Part shown: piece after piece, positions 1 to 11,450 of the stretch
How the letters are laid out: each line of letters opens with the position of its first letter
How positions within the stretch are numbered: position 1 is the stretch's first letter
From: Solen grandis
Taxonomy: Eukaryota; Mollusca; Bivalvia; Adapedonta; Solenidae
DNA: 64,000 nt
Reading direction: 5' to 3'
Assembly (NCBI GenBank): GCA_021229015.1
Contig: CM037794.1
Span: 38,288,815 to 38,352,814, forward strand
Position numbers and translations under genes: made by a program
The notes under the pieces: generated by a model
Databases searched by the model: none
What the model was told of the DNA's origin: nothing
Seen by the model: only the letters and a program-made list of their open reading frames with translations

Positions 1-375
1 ATCAGCTTTGTGTCTGGACATGATTTATGATGTTTATCGAAACAGATCAAGCAACACAATGCATTGTGGGATTGACAAAACAGCCGGATTGCTTCCCCTG
101 CATGAACAGGACACTCCTGCCACTTGGGTACGGGGCCCGCTGGCTGCGCACGTGCTAATGACGTGTTCACATCCCGGAGTATATGGTCTTTGGTTAATTT
201 GGACCCTGCGTGACCTCTGCCGCAAGGATCACAGAAGAATTCCTGACAATCTATACAGCGCTTTGTCGCCACAGCGGATTGTCCTGTCGTTCGGCATGGA
301 TCGCAGAAGAGTATTTCATCCGAGCCTTTATGAAGACTATGTTGTATTCCTGGCATAAACATTGCCACCAGTAGT
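1..375 (-). CDS. TRIM-like B-box protein, copy A, 5' coding exon (cut by window edge)
   Basis: The exon begins after an acceptor 'tttcag' at about 376-381. The first ATG is at 362-360, followed two codons later by a second ATG, and the frame stays open to base 1, where the window ends. The protein starts MFMPGIQHSLHKGS and continues through a first zinc-binding box (CDPC, then KRCIDC, FCDPCGRGH) and a second B-box (ECPVH, FCQSH, CLICFDKHH, SC). No RING precedes the boxes. In TRIM-related proteins such boxes lie ahead of a coiled coil, and in molluscs often of an NHL-like propeller. Copies at 19890-21534 and 26301-27238 show the expected downstream parts. No frame break is visible in this copy, so it may be functional. 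Its substrate or partner cannot be inferred. Confidence 0.7.
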
Positions 376-790
376 CTGAAAGAAAAAAGTTTTGATCTTA
401 ATAATTTTTATTCACGGAGTAAGCATACTCTTGCTGATCATTTGTTAGGATCTATAATCTATGGAACAGAATTCGGGCAAAAAAATACATTTTGCCTTGT
501 CTAAGTGACAAGCATCAGTTTTGACTAGTACAATATGGCGTTATCGTCGTCTGCGTTATTTGTTTTTTACATTAATAAACATTAAATATTCATTCACATC
601 ATACTAAACTACTGAAAATATATCTGCTTTTATTTCCACTTCATCACCGTATAGCACTGTATATAGCTGGACAGTCGATGAATGACACATGTAGCTAAGC
701 AAAATAGCACATGTACGCAAGCAGAATGACAACTGTCAAAATGTGCACCTAGCATTATGACGTTGGAGGGCGCTTTTCCGGTTTGACTCG

Positions 791-1510
791 GAGCGAGTTC
801 AGTTTACCTACTAGAGTTAACTTAAGTAACCAGAGTTGCAATAAAACCTGCGGAGTTTTTACCCTACGAACTTTGTAGGGTTACGCGAGTTCAACCCAGC
901 GAAGTAGGTGGGTAGACTAGAAAGCAATATGGCGGACGGAAAACATAAATTATAAATGTCTATGAAATCCCGTCTTTAAATAAGCCTGTAAGTAGCTTTA
1001 AAACAAGCTGGCAGCTAATTTATTCAATCCCAAGCTCGAAAAAGCAATAAATAAGAGATCTATTGTTTTAATCATATGTATGTTTACAAATTACGTCACA
1101 AGGGGTAAACCTCATGCCTTCAGTTGATTGCTAACTATAGTGTATTTATTACGTCATCTATACGAGTTAACTAGAGTAGTGTATGTTTGTTTGTTGGGTT
1201 TAACGTCCCATCGACAGTATTTCAGTCATGTGGAGACAATGCCTACATGAGACAGATAAAGTGCTGCCACACTGCAGTATCATGCCGTAGACATGTGGCA
1301 TAACACCACACCCAGTCACATTATCCTGACACCGGGCCAACCAGTCCTGCAACTACCCTTATATGCTGAGCGCCAAGCAAGGGAGCTTTAACAGTACCAT
1401 TTTTTACGACTTTGGTATGTTGCGGCCAGGGATCGAACCTACGACCTCCCGCACCGAGGCGGACGCTCTATACCTCGAGTAGAACTATAGTAGGTTAGCT
1501 GAACTCGCTC
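791..1510. mobile_element. Nested inverted-repeat (MITE-like) element
   Basis: The left end 'gagcgagttcag' followed by 'tttacctactagagtt' matches the reverse complement of the right end around 1484-1510 ('actatagtaggttagctg', 'aactcgctc'). A SINE has inserted inside it. The equivalent sequence in unit 3 (about 27653-28379) has the same structure, so the nesting predates the duplication. Confidence 0.55.
1180..1473 (-). mobile_element. tRNA-derived SINE
   Basis: Read on the minus strand, the head holds a tRNA-like A box (agagcgtccgcctcggtg) and B box (ggttcgatccc). The 3' part ends 'gacgttaaacccaacaaac'. The flanks carry near-identical 9-bp duplications, 'ctagagtag' and 'ctcgagtag'. The same insertion is at 28051-28342 with a perfect 'ctcgagtag' pair. 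This tail is common in mollusc SINEs (family knowledge). Confidence 0.8.
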
Positions 1511-4336
1511 TTGGTAATTCGGGAAGAATCGGCAAAATGAGGTACGAAACTTTGGCTCTTTTCCGAATTCGAAAAAGTTATTTCTTTTAAACAAATTATT
1601 TGAAATTGAATGTAGATCCACTGCTTAAAGACATACTTGCGTTGTATATAACACTTTCCAATGCTTTTCTAAGTGCAGGCAAAACATTTCAGATATTAAT
1701 ATGAGCTCAGGCCTACAAAGATGAATATTTTACTCATGAAATAGCTTTGATTGGGTAACTGGAAATCCCTATCCCTTACTGATGTTAGCCAAAAGACAAG
1801 TCACCCAGGCCGATCCTTGCTGAGAGAGAATCCGCTGTCACTTTTCTCCGCTGTCATTATGGCAACGGAACTGTGTCTGCTTTAATCTGAATCAGGCAAA
1901 CGCCTTTAGTATTGCTGAACATACATTTTATTTTTATTTTTTTCTTTAAATTATTAACAAGTTTTAATATACATATATCAAAAACGTCCCCAAGCTGGAT
2001 CAGAACTCGCAACCTAGCATTGCAGCCAGTGCCATAAAGTTCGTATTAATATCACTGTAAATCATGTAGAAAAATATTTTCACGATCTATATATTGAATT
2101 AGTGGGCTGTGAGTTCAAGCCCCGGGGCTACCGACCATGGTTTTGTATGCGAGAATTTTTACGGACGATATAATTCTAGTACTGGACCTTCCTAAGAGCG
2201 ATAATAGGTTAACCTCCAAGCGTTGTCGTCACTCGCACCCCACCCCCCAATACAAAGACAAGAGGGTTGTGGGTCAGGAGTCTTGTCAAAACCTACAAAA
2301 AAAATCCCTCAGATGTCCCTCAGAATGCAACTCCGTCCTCCTAGAAAAAATATTTCCCAAAGGGCCATGCCCCCCCCCCCCCCCGACACACACACCTACA
2401 AATGACCCTAAGTGAGAATAAAACTATTGAGCCCAAAACTTAGATTTTAATATATAAAACATATATCTAACTTAAAAAAGCTACCATATTTCCCTCAGAT
2501 ACCACTCAGATTGCATCTCCGCCTTTCTCCGTCTTTTATCCGGGGTAGCAAGTCCCCGGACCCCCTCGCCCGTCTCCAGCACTGACATCAAACATTTGTG
2601 TTGAAAAGATTCTGAATCCGAGCCAGAGCATCACAAAATATATTTGCTTAAAATGGTTTTATATACTTTATGGTAAATATATATATATAGTATTTTTTTC
2701 TTAAAGTCAAACTGTTATACGTTTATTATATTTCAGCTCCTGTTATGATCATAATACGGAGATATACGATCATCCCGCACTTTCCCGGGGTTCCGGGTGG
2801 TCAATTTCATCCCCTGAGTAAAAGGAAATGCAGGATTTTGATTCTACGACTTAACTTCTCTTTGATATTCTGCCCCAAATGAAGCAGTATAGACAGTTTG
2901 AGGTAAAACAAATGTCACATTGATGGTTGCTCAACAAAACTATAAAATATAACGACACATGAAAGCCAATCATTAACTGATGCAAAATATACAAGGGCAT
3001 TAGTCATTAGACAGCAATGATAAACGCACTTAACATAATACAGCATACCACTTGTCAGTATGGCAAAGGCAGAATGTCACATGCAAACATGGACTTGTAA
3101 GACGGCAAGATGTATTTTTTGCCCTAATTCTGTTTCATAATAATCACTAAAACATTTTTATTTTTTTTAAATTTAGGTATATCCATGTAGACTATATACA
3201 ATGTATATCTTGAGAAAAACTTTTCAAAATTAATTTTTTATCCATTTTGAAAGTATAAAAGCCGGTATTTTCCATTTAACACCACAGGGGGAATTTGGCC
3301 GAAATCTTTTGATTTATCACCGTACGCGTGGATCATTCGTCAAATAAATGAACGAATGGATTTCTTATATAATACGCAAGTCTTGAAATGTAATATTAAA
3401 AAATGAACAAATATTCAATGATTGCATAAAACCGACAAAATTCATCTCCATTTTACCTGTTTAATGACATTTTTCATCATTTTAACTAATTATTCTTTTC
3501 TCTCATTCTCATTTTCTCATCTTAGTATCTTTATATCTATAATTACGAATTTAACCCATAGCGGCTGGAGTCGACGCCAGTAAATTTCAGCTGTTCATTA
3601 TAATGGTGTACATGCACAATTATTGAAGTCAATTTTCTGTGCTTTTTCCGCATTTTTGATTTCAGATTGTTTGAATTTTCTTCCTTATGCGACAATGGAG
3701 GATACGGACAACCTGGTTGCCCTACTACCAATATCAATTTACCAATTTAAAATAATTTAAGGTTGAAAGTTTCATGTAATAATTCAAATCTCACCTTAGT
3801 TTAAGATCCGGCTGAAAATTTTACCGCATTAGGTGATAAAGATACACGATTCGTGTGTTTACTTTTACGATTACTATTGTATCGTGATGTTATCATTCAC
3901 GGGTAGAGATATGTGGAAGGAAGTTATCTGGATAATCAGTTTGATCGTCCTCTGTATAGTTCACGGTACATAATTCTACATCCGCTCATATGAGTTTTGT
4001 CTGTTTCATTATTTACTTTTATGACAGTCTGTTTTTACACAAAATATTTTTAAACATTGTTTTTTGTTTTTTTTTTGTTTTTTTTTTGAGGAATCATGAT
4101 GTAACCTAGATCTAGAAAGGGAGGTTCCTAACTGATGCCTCTTTTATTTAAATTTAATGAAAAAAGTAATAATTTCATGTTCAGATGGCAGTCGGACAAC
4201 CTACCACAAATATGCTGGAAAGCCTCCTCACATGAAAAATTCGAATGATCAGGTCAAAGGTCGAGCCCACAAACGGTTTGGACCTTATTGACGGTAATTC
4301 AGAGACTTTAGCGATTCTGTCACTAAGGCTTCTAGT

Positions 4337-4446
4337 TTAAGGTAAAGTCCCTGTAACGGTACCGCTACATTAGGGTGCCTTGGTTATTTTGGTAGAGATT
4401 AAGAGGTCAAAGACAAAGCGGAACCATTACAGGGACTTTACCTTAA
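4337..4446. mobile_element. TTAA-flanked MITE, family a (internally deleted)
   Basis: The ends are inverted repeats: 'ttaaggtaaagtccctgtaa' on the left, and the same on the reverse strand at the right end. Compared with unit 2 (22815-22976) this copy lacks about 52 bp between two short 'catt' direct repeats, which looks like a microhomology deletion. A 5'-truncated copy is in unit 3 (about 31045-31190) and a diverged solitary copy at about 10893-11047. Confidence 0.7.
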
Positions 4447-4616
4447 AAATTTGGTTTTGCGATTGATATATTCAGGCTAAATGGGTTAAGAATGTTGTCG
4501 GTGCAAGCTTCTATCAAGATGTCCTATAAATCTGAAACAATGTGAGTAGGTCCCCCAACATTCATCCTTCATCCTCTGGTGGCCGCTCTGTTATTGAAAG
4601 ACTGTTACAGGGACTG

Positions 4617-4801
4617 TTAAGGTAATCCATTCATCATCATAAATGTTATCATGGTTCATTAAGTAATCGTGGGAATTTTTAGTAAATGCAAGCCTATATA
4701 GACTTTGAGTAAATGTCAATGGATGCTTGCATTTGCAATGTAGTCTTTGTAAGCATTTGCAAGATTATGGTTATATATTAATGATGGACGGATTGCCTTA
4801 A
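4617..4801. mobile_element. TTAA-flanked MITE, family b
   Basis: The element begins 'ttaaggtaatccattcatca' and ends with the inverted form ('gatggacggattgccttaa'). It is present at the same place in unit 2 (23147-23331) and unit 3 (31361-31545). A more diverged relative starts near 36785. The TTAA flanks resemble piggyBac- or Kolobok-type target choice, but no transposase is present. Confidence 0.65.
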
Positions 4802-4859
4802 CTCTAGCACAGAAACACATAAATCCATTACGTCGGTAATCGTTGTGAGTTGTATAGTA

Positions 4860-5700
4860 ATCTAACTACCGGGTCCGAAGTTAAATGCATGTGATATGCC
4901 AGTCGTATTATAAAGGTAATGATATAGAACACCGGATGTACCAGTACTCCGAATGTTGTTGTTGTTGTTGGTGGTGGTGGTGTTACATTTAAAAGATATC
5001 ACATGCTATGTTTACATTTCAGTTGTCTGATATGTACTCACGAAAACATACATATATGATATTGATATACTGATGAATATATACGCATATGTCACTCTCA
5101 TTTTAAAAAATATATAAAAATCATTAATTAGATTAACAGATGTCATGCTTAATATTCGTCCTAATGGCTGTGTGTTTTGGCCCGCCGCGGGAGGAGGAAG
5201 TTTCGGGTTCGAATCTGGCTGAAATATAACAAAGTTGCTAAGAACACCGTTTTGTTGTTTCTGAATGAAATTACGAGTTATCTCACCACCGGGTCCGAAA
5301 ATAAAGGCATGTGATATGTCAGTTGTATTATAAAGGTGATAATATGGAACACAGGATATACCAGTACTCAAAATGAGATTCAATGATTTTGTTGTTGTTT
5401 TTGATAGTATTACATTTAAAAGATATTACATATTATGTTTGCATTTCAGTTGTCTATGCACTCACGAAATCATACATATATGATACATGTAAAAAGTCCG
5501 TGATAAAAATATGCGCAGTTGTCTCATTTTCAAAATTATAAAGAAGCTTTATTTATATTTACAGATGTCAATGTATAATATTGGTCCCGACGGCCGTACG
5601 GTTTGTCCACCGCGGGAGAAGGAAGTCACGGGTTCGAAACTGGCTGCAGTATAACAAAGTTGCTAAATATGCCGTTTTGTAGTATAAATAGTGAGTTTAC
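4860..5700. repeat. Two-copy tandem repeat of about 420 bp with tRNA-like boxes
   Basis: Sequences starting 'accgggtccgaa' near 4868 and near 5288 run in parallel for about 420 bp. Each ends in a tRNA-like stretch (ggctgtgtgttttggcccg and gggttcgaatctggct; ggccgtacggtttgtccac and gggttcgaaactggct). The same pair occurs in unit 2 (about 23393-24230) and unit 3 (about 31611-32510). The tRNA-like parts are probably SINE heads rather than functional tRNA genes. Confidence 0.7.
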
Positions 5701-7340
5701 TGAAAGAAAATAAATTTCGTGTGGAATTTTTTCATATGTGATCACTTGTTTTCATGTACATGCTATTTCATTTGATGATTTGATGACAAATCTATGTCTA
5801 TATATTTTTATTATAATTGTTTTCAGAAACTGTATACAAAAAAGTTTGTTTTCAGTGGGACATTTATTTCAACCACTAACAAGAAATTCCAACAATGCAT
5901 ACACATAAATTGTTTGTATTTATTGTCAAATTAAATCTATTACCTAATACAAATGTATACATGTTACATTTAGTACGATTACGTTGTGCCAAACGATAAA
6001 AAGGGTTAACCCTCCTAAAAAAAGTTCATTTACTTCAACAAGTTTAAATGACCTCTTTGCACTAATAAAGCTGCAGTGTGACCGAACTATCTCTGCAATG
6101 TAATCTATATTCTATAAATTAGTTAAGGTATAAGCCGAATGGGATATTTTTGTTACTAAATCTATACTATATATTTGTAATTTGTAGTTTACTATGCATG
6201 ACCAGTCATTATATACACAATCTATATCCGATACTGGATTGTCATCACCATCACCTTGTAATAAAATATTCCACAACAATAACGATTTGCCAGACATTGT
6301 GCTAAATGTTGTAATAATAATAATAATATCGGAATTATTTATGAGAGCTACATTAAATTATATTAAACTCAGTAAAATCTGCTTTCTCGCTAACAAAACA
6401 AAAATCTAATATACCAATGCCTTAAGTTGATACAGATGTAGAGTCATAAACAATTTCGACCATATAACATACACATATTTGCATTAACTAAAAATCTAAA
6501 TGCTATTCATCATAGATTCACCTAAAAGTTGCGAAACCCGACGGGCGCTCGCGTTATTAAACGCACAGGGGCCCACGGAGCGGTGGCAGGCATAGCTGCG
6601 CCCCTGAGTATCAACGTGACATGTGTAAATACAAGAATAAGCAGAAGTTCAATAAACAGTAAGTACCGGCCCTTTGTCCCTATATGTCACCAATATTCGA
6701 ATTCATACATTATAATCCTTATTTATCAATCTTTATTTCCCCCATTTCTAGAGATATGAAGTATATATACAATGTGAAATCACAGAACATATATACAAAT
6801 CAGATAAGTAGCTACAAACACAGATACTTGCGCAAATATTCAGACAAATGCATGATGAAATAATTGATAGGGCGTATGAACAAAGTTATACATATTATGA
6901 AAATTGGAATAAATTGTTAAAATGTCGGCAGCCCATATCTTATCTGAATATTTGTGAATAATTGTGTATTCCCAATTTCTCCTGGCTATGGTAGCTGTCT
7001 TCCCTCAGAGCACACATATCAGTAAAATGAATGGATATAAATATGTATAAATACAGTATATACAGCAATTAAGGAAATAAAACTGAAAAGGGAAATTTAA
7101 TAACTTGCTCAATTTTCGTGTGTCAGACAGAAAATGTACATCGTCTTTTATCATTTTTGGCTGGTGGGTTGGTGTTATATATAATGTTTGAAAATATTTG
7201 AGATCAACAGTTTTACCGCTAATGAAGCAGTTAGTCAATTATGTATATCTTCTTGTTCATGCCAATATCATGTCTTTAATACAGTAATATGCATTTTCAC
7301 AAAATTCGATATCATATTTTCTTTACCCCAACATGTTGTT

Positions 7341-10254
7341 CTAATTGTAGTGAAGAGAATCGTACGCCTTGTCATTCCGTGCGAGTGTCAGATCTGTGTA
7401 GAGGTCAGTTTTATCTGGTCTGTTGTCCAGTCTGATCCCCAGACCTGCGTCCCCAGGGGGATGACCGCTGCTTTCACTAACTGCCCGTAATTCCTCTCCA
7501 ATTTCCACATTGTAATAGTTCCCACTTCCGACTGTATCATTGACATATAGGGCGGAGTCCGCTGCTGAACTGTTTAGATGCGACCGTGTCTTCCTCCTGT
7601 AACTAAAGAAATATCAAATGGTATGCTCGAAATGATAATGAAAAAAAAAAACGTTTGCTTATTTTGGAGATCTACCTATCATCGCAAGTATACAGAAGGG
7701 AAAAAGTAAACTGCGTAAAATTTGTTTCAGTTTTGAGGAGTGTATTATATAAACAGTTGACAAGGTGAATAAAAATACAAGAAATGCTTTAAGGAGAACG
7801 ATCCCTTTAAAATCAACTGGGGCTGGTCATATATCATTAAACAGCAAAGTCAATTATAAAATAAAACCTAAGGGTTATATAACAACTATACCCTGTGTTC
7901 ATTTGTACAAATGAGTAAGAATTATTATTAAATACATTTAAGTAAAAGACAAGCACACCTGTAAATGATGACAATAACGACAACAATCAAGGCAGTTACC
8001 ACAGTAACGGAGACAGCAACACTAGTAACTGTAGTAGACCCAGTACTCTCTGTAATGCACAAAACTGTTCAACGTACTATAGAATTATCAATATAAATGG
8101 AAGATCAACTCGTTTAAGTCTTGAATATAAGAATATACAGTGTAGCCTCTGAAATCCGAACACCCGTGGGACTGACCAAAAAGTTCGGATTTTGGAAGTT
8201 TCCGGAATTCAGAAGTCCGGATTGAATTAGACTAGCACATATGTATCGATGTTTATTAATAGGTGTGAATAGTGTCATTTTTGTTTATATGTGTAACAGT
8301 GTTTGTATTGTTTGCTAAGTGTTATTATCATCATATCCTTTGAAGCTTTACCTATACATGTATATATATTTCTTTTTTTTTTCAAAACGGTTATGTTAAT
8401 GTGATTTTCCATAATCAGTTAATCAATCTTACTTCTCTTTCTCTCCCCCACCCTTCCTATTTCTTCTTCTTCTCTCTCTCTCTACTTCCTTTTTCTTTCA
8501 TTCTTTCTTTCTTTCAACTTTAATTTTTGCCACTTACGAAAACTAACACATTTTCCGATGCAGCCTAATTAATTATGCATCTAACAATACCGCAATTACA
8601 CTTAACCTGTTAAAGATGTTTGTTGCAAAAAAATATCAATTAATCCACTTAACACCACTTTCATCATTTACAATGTGTCACTATCTAATTGCCTATGTAT
8701 TTGCCACGCAAACTTGGTGGCTCAAACATATTGTGATAGGTACGCTTGTCAAAATAATAGAATAATTGTAATTCTATTGGGTGTCAAAATATCGATCGCT
8801 GCTGATTAATTAACTATCAATCAGGGAGAAAATTAGGGGAAAATTGCCGCAGGGCTTACAGTTTCCTTTATAATTACCTGTCAAGCTTATAGTAGCACTG
8901 GATTTCAAAGGTAAAATAGCGTTGATATAACCCAATATTTACAAAATAATTGTACGGAATTCAGAATTTAGAAGTTCCGGAATTCAGAGGTATTATTTAC
9001 ATATAAACAAAAGGGGAAATTTTGGGACCAAGAAAATCGTCCGTATTTCAGAAGTTTCCGGATTTTGGAGTGTCCGGATTTGGGAGGTTACACTGTACTG
9101 AATTGAATGACTAAAATAAATTGAAATCACTACTCTAAATATATGTAAATGCATTGTATCTCTCAATCGCGATGCGGGGATTCGCGTGATCTAAGTGGTA
9201 GATTCCGTCAAAAATAACACCATGACAACAGATCCAAAGGTTCCGAGTTTGATTCCTGCTGGGGGCGAGCACTGTGTATGATTTATTGTTTTATAGGCTT
9301 TCATCAAATACATGTATTTCTTCTTAGCTGATGGGTTTACTTTGTCTTTCATCGCTACGCTACATTTCATTGAACATTGTACCTTGGCCATCAACATCTC
9401 TTCTTTTTTTATTTATTTTTGTTTACATTGACAGTGTTCTGTAAGGCTTACATTGAAAGGAAGTATAAAGCAGTATACATATTTCTTCAAAACATTTTTT
9501 ATGGTGAGACAAAATAGATCATATCACTGGTAACTGTTTATTCCTGGTAAAATCATCTTTCATAACCAAATGGGCAGATATCAATAAGAAAACAAATACT
9601 TTTAAATTTAAATAACTATTTTTAACTATATGAACATTTTGTTATTGACCGTCGGATACATAGAAAGTTTAAGAGGATTTACCAGTCGGTCTACAGTTTT
9701 AGAAATCATACAAAAATATTTTGTATAATAAGGTATTCATATCTTGATCTGTACATGGTATAACGAAACGACATCAGATCACATTGGACCCATCATTGTA
9801 ATGTACAATGATCAATACTTCTAGTTTTACCTATGTTCATTATCTATCGGAATATATATTGAATAATAGCAAGTACACATGAAAGTAAACGGGGCTATTA
9901 AATATGTACGTGACACACTACCACGTTACTTGCTGTGGATCTGTAAATGTAATGCGCATATCTACCAGGAGGCGACTAAACGACAATTGGACAACATCAA
10001 ATGTGAACTGTGTTGTTGTTCAGTCAATCTAGTTTATGGTCTCAAATAATGTACTATGTACATGATTATCGAAATGATGAAACTAAAGAAAAGAGATATA
10101 GAAGAACATTTAAATACAATGTAATATGTAAGACCAGGAACACGAAATTGGACAATTTGTAGCCCAGTATAAGCAAAAGTAAACCACAAACAGTTGAAAA
10201 AAAACACAATCATTTACCTGTAATTATTAGAAAATTCAAAAGAGAAACATCCAT
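7341..10254 (-). CDS. Chimeric, ectodomain-less family 1 receptor (candidate gene model)
   Basis: Two exons are clear. The transmembrane exon (8049-7959) encodes a Ser/Thr stretch and a long hydrophobic helix ending VIVIIYR. The tail exon (7596-7341, stop at 7343-7341) carries LYVND, YYNVEIG, LYTDL and ends AYDSLHYN. No stalk or ectodomain exon was found upstream. The next exon-like sequence on this strand is a 37-base signal exon at 10254-10218 (MDVSLLNFLIIT, donor 'gtaaat') of family 2 type. It ends in phase 1 and the transmembrane exon starts in phase 1, so splicing the three gives one open frame of 384 coding bases (127 residues). This would make a signal peptide, membrane helix and tyrosine tail with almost no outside. 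The splice is inferred. The alternative is that 7341-8049 is a dead remnant. The 958-bp element at 8138-9095 lies in the intron. Confidence 0.5.
8138..9095. mobile_element. 958-bp TA-target DNA element (pogo/Tigger-like ends)
   Basis: The left end reads cagtgtagcctctgaaatcc. The right end is its inverted form, containing 'ggatttgggaggttacactg'. TA flanks each side (8136-8137, 9096-9097). The paralogous place in unit 3 (near 35215, 'gcatatactgagttgaatg') has one TA and no insert. Sub-terminal repeats with 'tccggaattcag' occur inside both ends. It encodes no visible transposase. The CAGTG...TA ends suggest a pogo/Tigger relative, by end similarity only. Confidence 0.75.
9276..10217. other. Gene-free stretch between unit 1 and orphan signal exon
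   Basis: AT-rich sequence in which I see no exon or recognisable element. The part from about 10080 is similar to 15040-15210, the region next to the signal exon of the neighbouring family 2 gene, so the orphan signal exon came with its flank by duplication. Confidence 0.4.
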
Positions 10255-10892
10255 AGTTTATCCAGGTTATTCAAAATAGAAAATAAGAAATATAGAAAAA
10301 ACATTCCGTAACTGTTCATCATATCCAGATATATATTTTTCTATGCATGCAACGTCCAAATATTGGTTAGCAACAGCGATTATATAAAAGCTATATAAAT
10401 AATTATGTCATAATATATAAATATATGTACTCGATGCCATGTCATAGTAGTTTAACTATTGATTTGAGAACTCAAATGAAACCTATGCGTGCCCACACTT
10501 CTTTTAAAACGAAGATGCACTTTGTATTTCAGTCATGAAGGAATAAAAATGGTATTATCACGATAATATATGTATAAACTTGATACACACTGAAATAAAT
10601 TGCTGTTTATATAAACTTTATAATTTTACTGTGTATGTCCCTGTATCAATAACGGTTATTGTCATGCATAAACTATATTACAAGATGGAATGTATGATGT
10701 ATTTGTAAAATGAATATATATTACACTATTTATGAACTGAGTGCATAAAAACACAAATATTCAATAAACAAACAAGCAAATAACAACAGCAACAACAACA
10801 ATATTAATAATAATAATAATAATCAACATCACCAACATCAACAAGCTAAAGGTTGCATGCTTATATGTGTCAAAAAAAGAACTACTTTGACT

Positions 10893-11047
10893 TAAGGTAA
10901 AGTCGCTGTAATGCTTCCGCTACATTTCGGACCTCATGGCCTTTGACGGAGGTAGCCAAGGTTTTCTAATGTTTCATTAGAGTACATTGGTTTTCTTGGT
11001 AGAGATTAAGAGGTCCAAGACGTAGCAGAACCATTATAGGAACTTTT
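10893..11047. mobile_element. Solitary TTAA MITE, family a
   Basis: It begins 'ttaaggtaaagtcgctgtaa' and keeps the interior found at 22815-22976 ('cggacctcatggcctttga'). The right end is diverged ('accattataggaactttt'). Confidence 0.55.
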
Positions 11048-11450
11048 GCAGAAACACGTTTTGTTTGAGGTACACATATTGCTTCGATTCTATTCCGTTT
11101 GTTCCAAGATTTTGACAAACGCCTTATTCGAAATTAGATAAAATGACTGCTATATACTCGTATGTTTCAAGACAACAATAACGGCCGATAAAGTTTATGC
11201 TCAGCAAAGTCATACGAGTAGATCTTTTGAAATATATACGAATTTCCATACAGTTGCAGTTCTCCTGTTCCTGATAATAGAGTTGATTTATTTGACTTAA
11301 CATTCCTATTCTTACGAATTATTCACAACATTCGTTTCAGAGGAACACAAGCTATATGCCGTCACCTAAAAAGTCTAAATCCTCAGCCACGATCTAAGTA
11401 TCGTTCTCAATAACCATAGCTTTTAAAAAGTGGTAAACACAAGGTCAAGG

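Larger units (their letters stand above)
460..3139. mobile_element. 2.68-kb DNA element with TIRs and 6-bp target duplication, copy 1
   Basis: The left end reads 'tatggaacagaattcgggca'. The reverse complement of the right end reads 'tatgaaacagaattagggca', and the similarity continues for about 30 bp. ATAATC flanks both sides (454-459 and 3140-3145). The matching place in unit 2 (21612-21617) has a single ATAATC and no insert, giving an empty site. No transposase reading frame was found inside, so the copy looks non-autonomous. It contains a nested inverted-repeat element (791-1510), a SINE and a GC/poly-C patch near 2370. The superfamily is unknown to me. Confidence 0.8.
3146..7340. other. 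Gene-free part of unit 1
   Basis: No convincing exon was found. The stretch holds a run of T near 4055-4090, two TTAA-flanked MITEs (4337-4446, 4617-4801), a two-copy tandem repeat with tRNA-like boxes (4860-5700), and a GC-rich block at about 6527-6625 that recurs in all three units. A candidate poly(A) signal on the minus strand ('tttatt' near 6730) could end the receptor transcript whose stop codon is at 7341. Confidence 0.6.
1..9275. repeat. Segmental duplication unit 1
   Basis: Bases 1-9275 are collinear with 26870-35410 (unit 3) and, apart from a 2.7-kb element present only in units 1 and 3, with 21160-26200 (unit 2). Each unit runs from a B-box TRIM-like exon through non-coding repeats to the tail exon of a family 1 receptor. 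Units 1 and 3 also keep the transmembrane exon. Homology with unit 3 fades near 9275/35410, just past a tRNA-like box 'gagtttgattcc'. That point lies inside the intron between the transmembrane and stalk exons, so unit 1 lacks the stalk, ectodomain and signal exons of its receptor. Confidence 0.85.

Noticed and set aside
3543..3737. Similar 64-66 codon frames in units 1 and 3 (also 30442-30642)
   Set aside because: Unit 2 has an in-frame stop. There is no domain or splice partner, so similarity is explained by the duplication.
5012..5383. 123-codon frame identical in units 1 and 2 (also 23542-23913)
   Set aside because: It lies in a tandem repeat with tRNA-like boxes, and the identity follows from the converted tract. 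It is not kept in unit 3.
5575..5660. tRNA-like sequence with A and B boxes
   Set aside because: It does not fold into a complete cloverleaf by eye and is repeated with SINE-like flanks, so it is read as a SINE head.
7188..7490. Plus-strand frame of 100 codons
   Set aside because: It is a shadow of the receptor tail exon on the minus strand.
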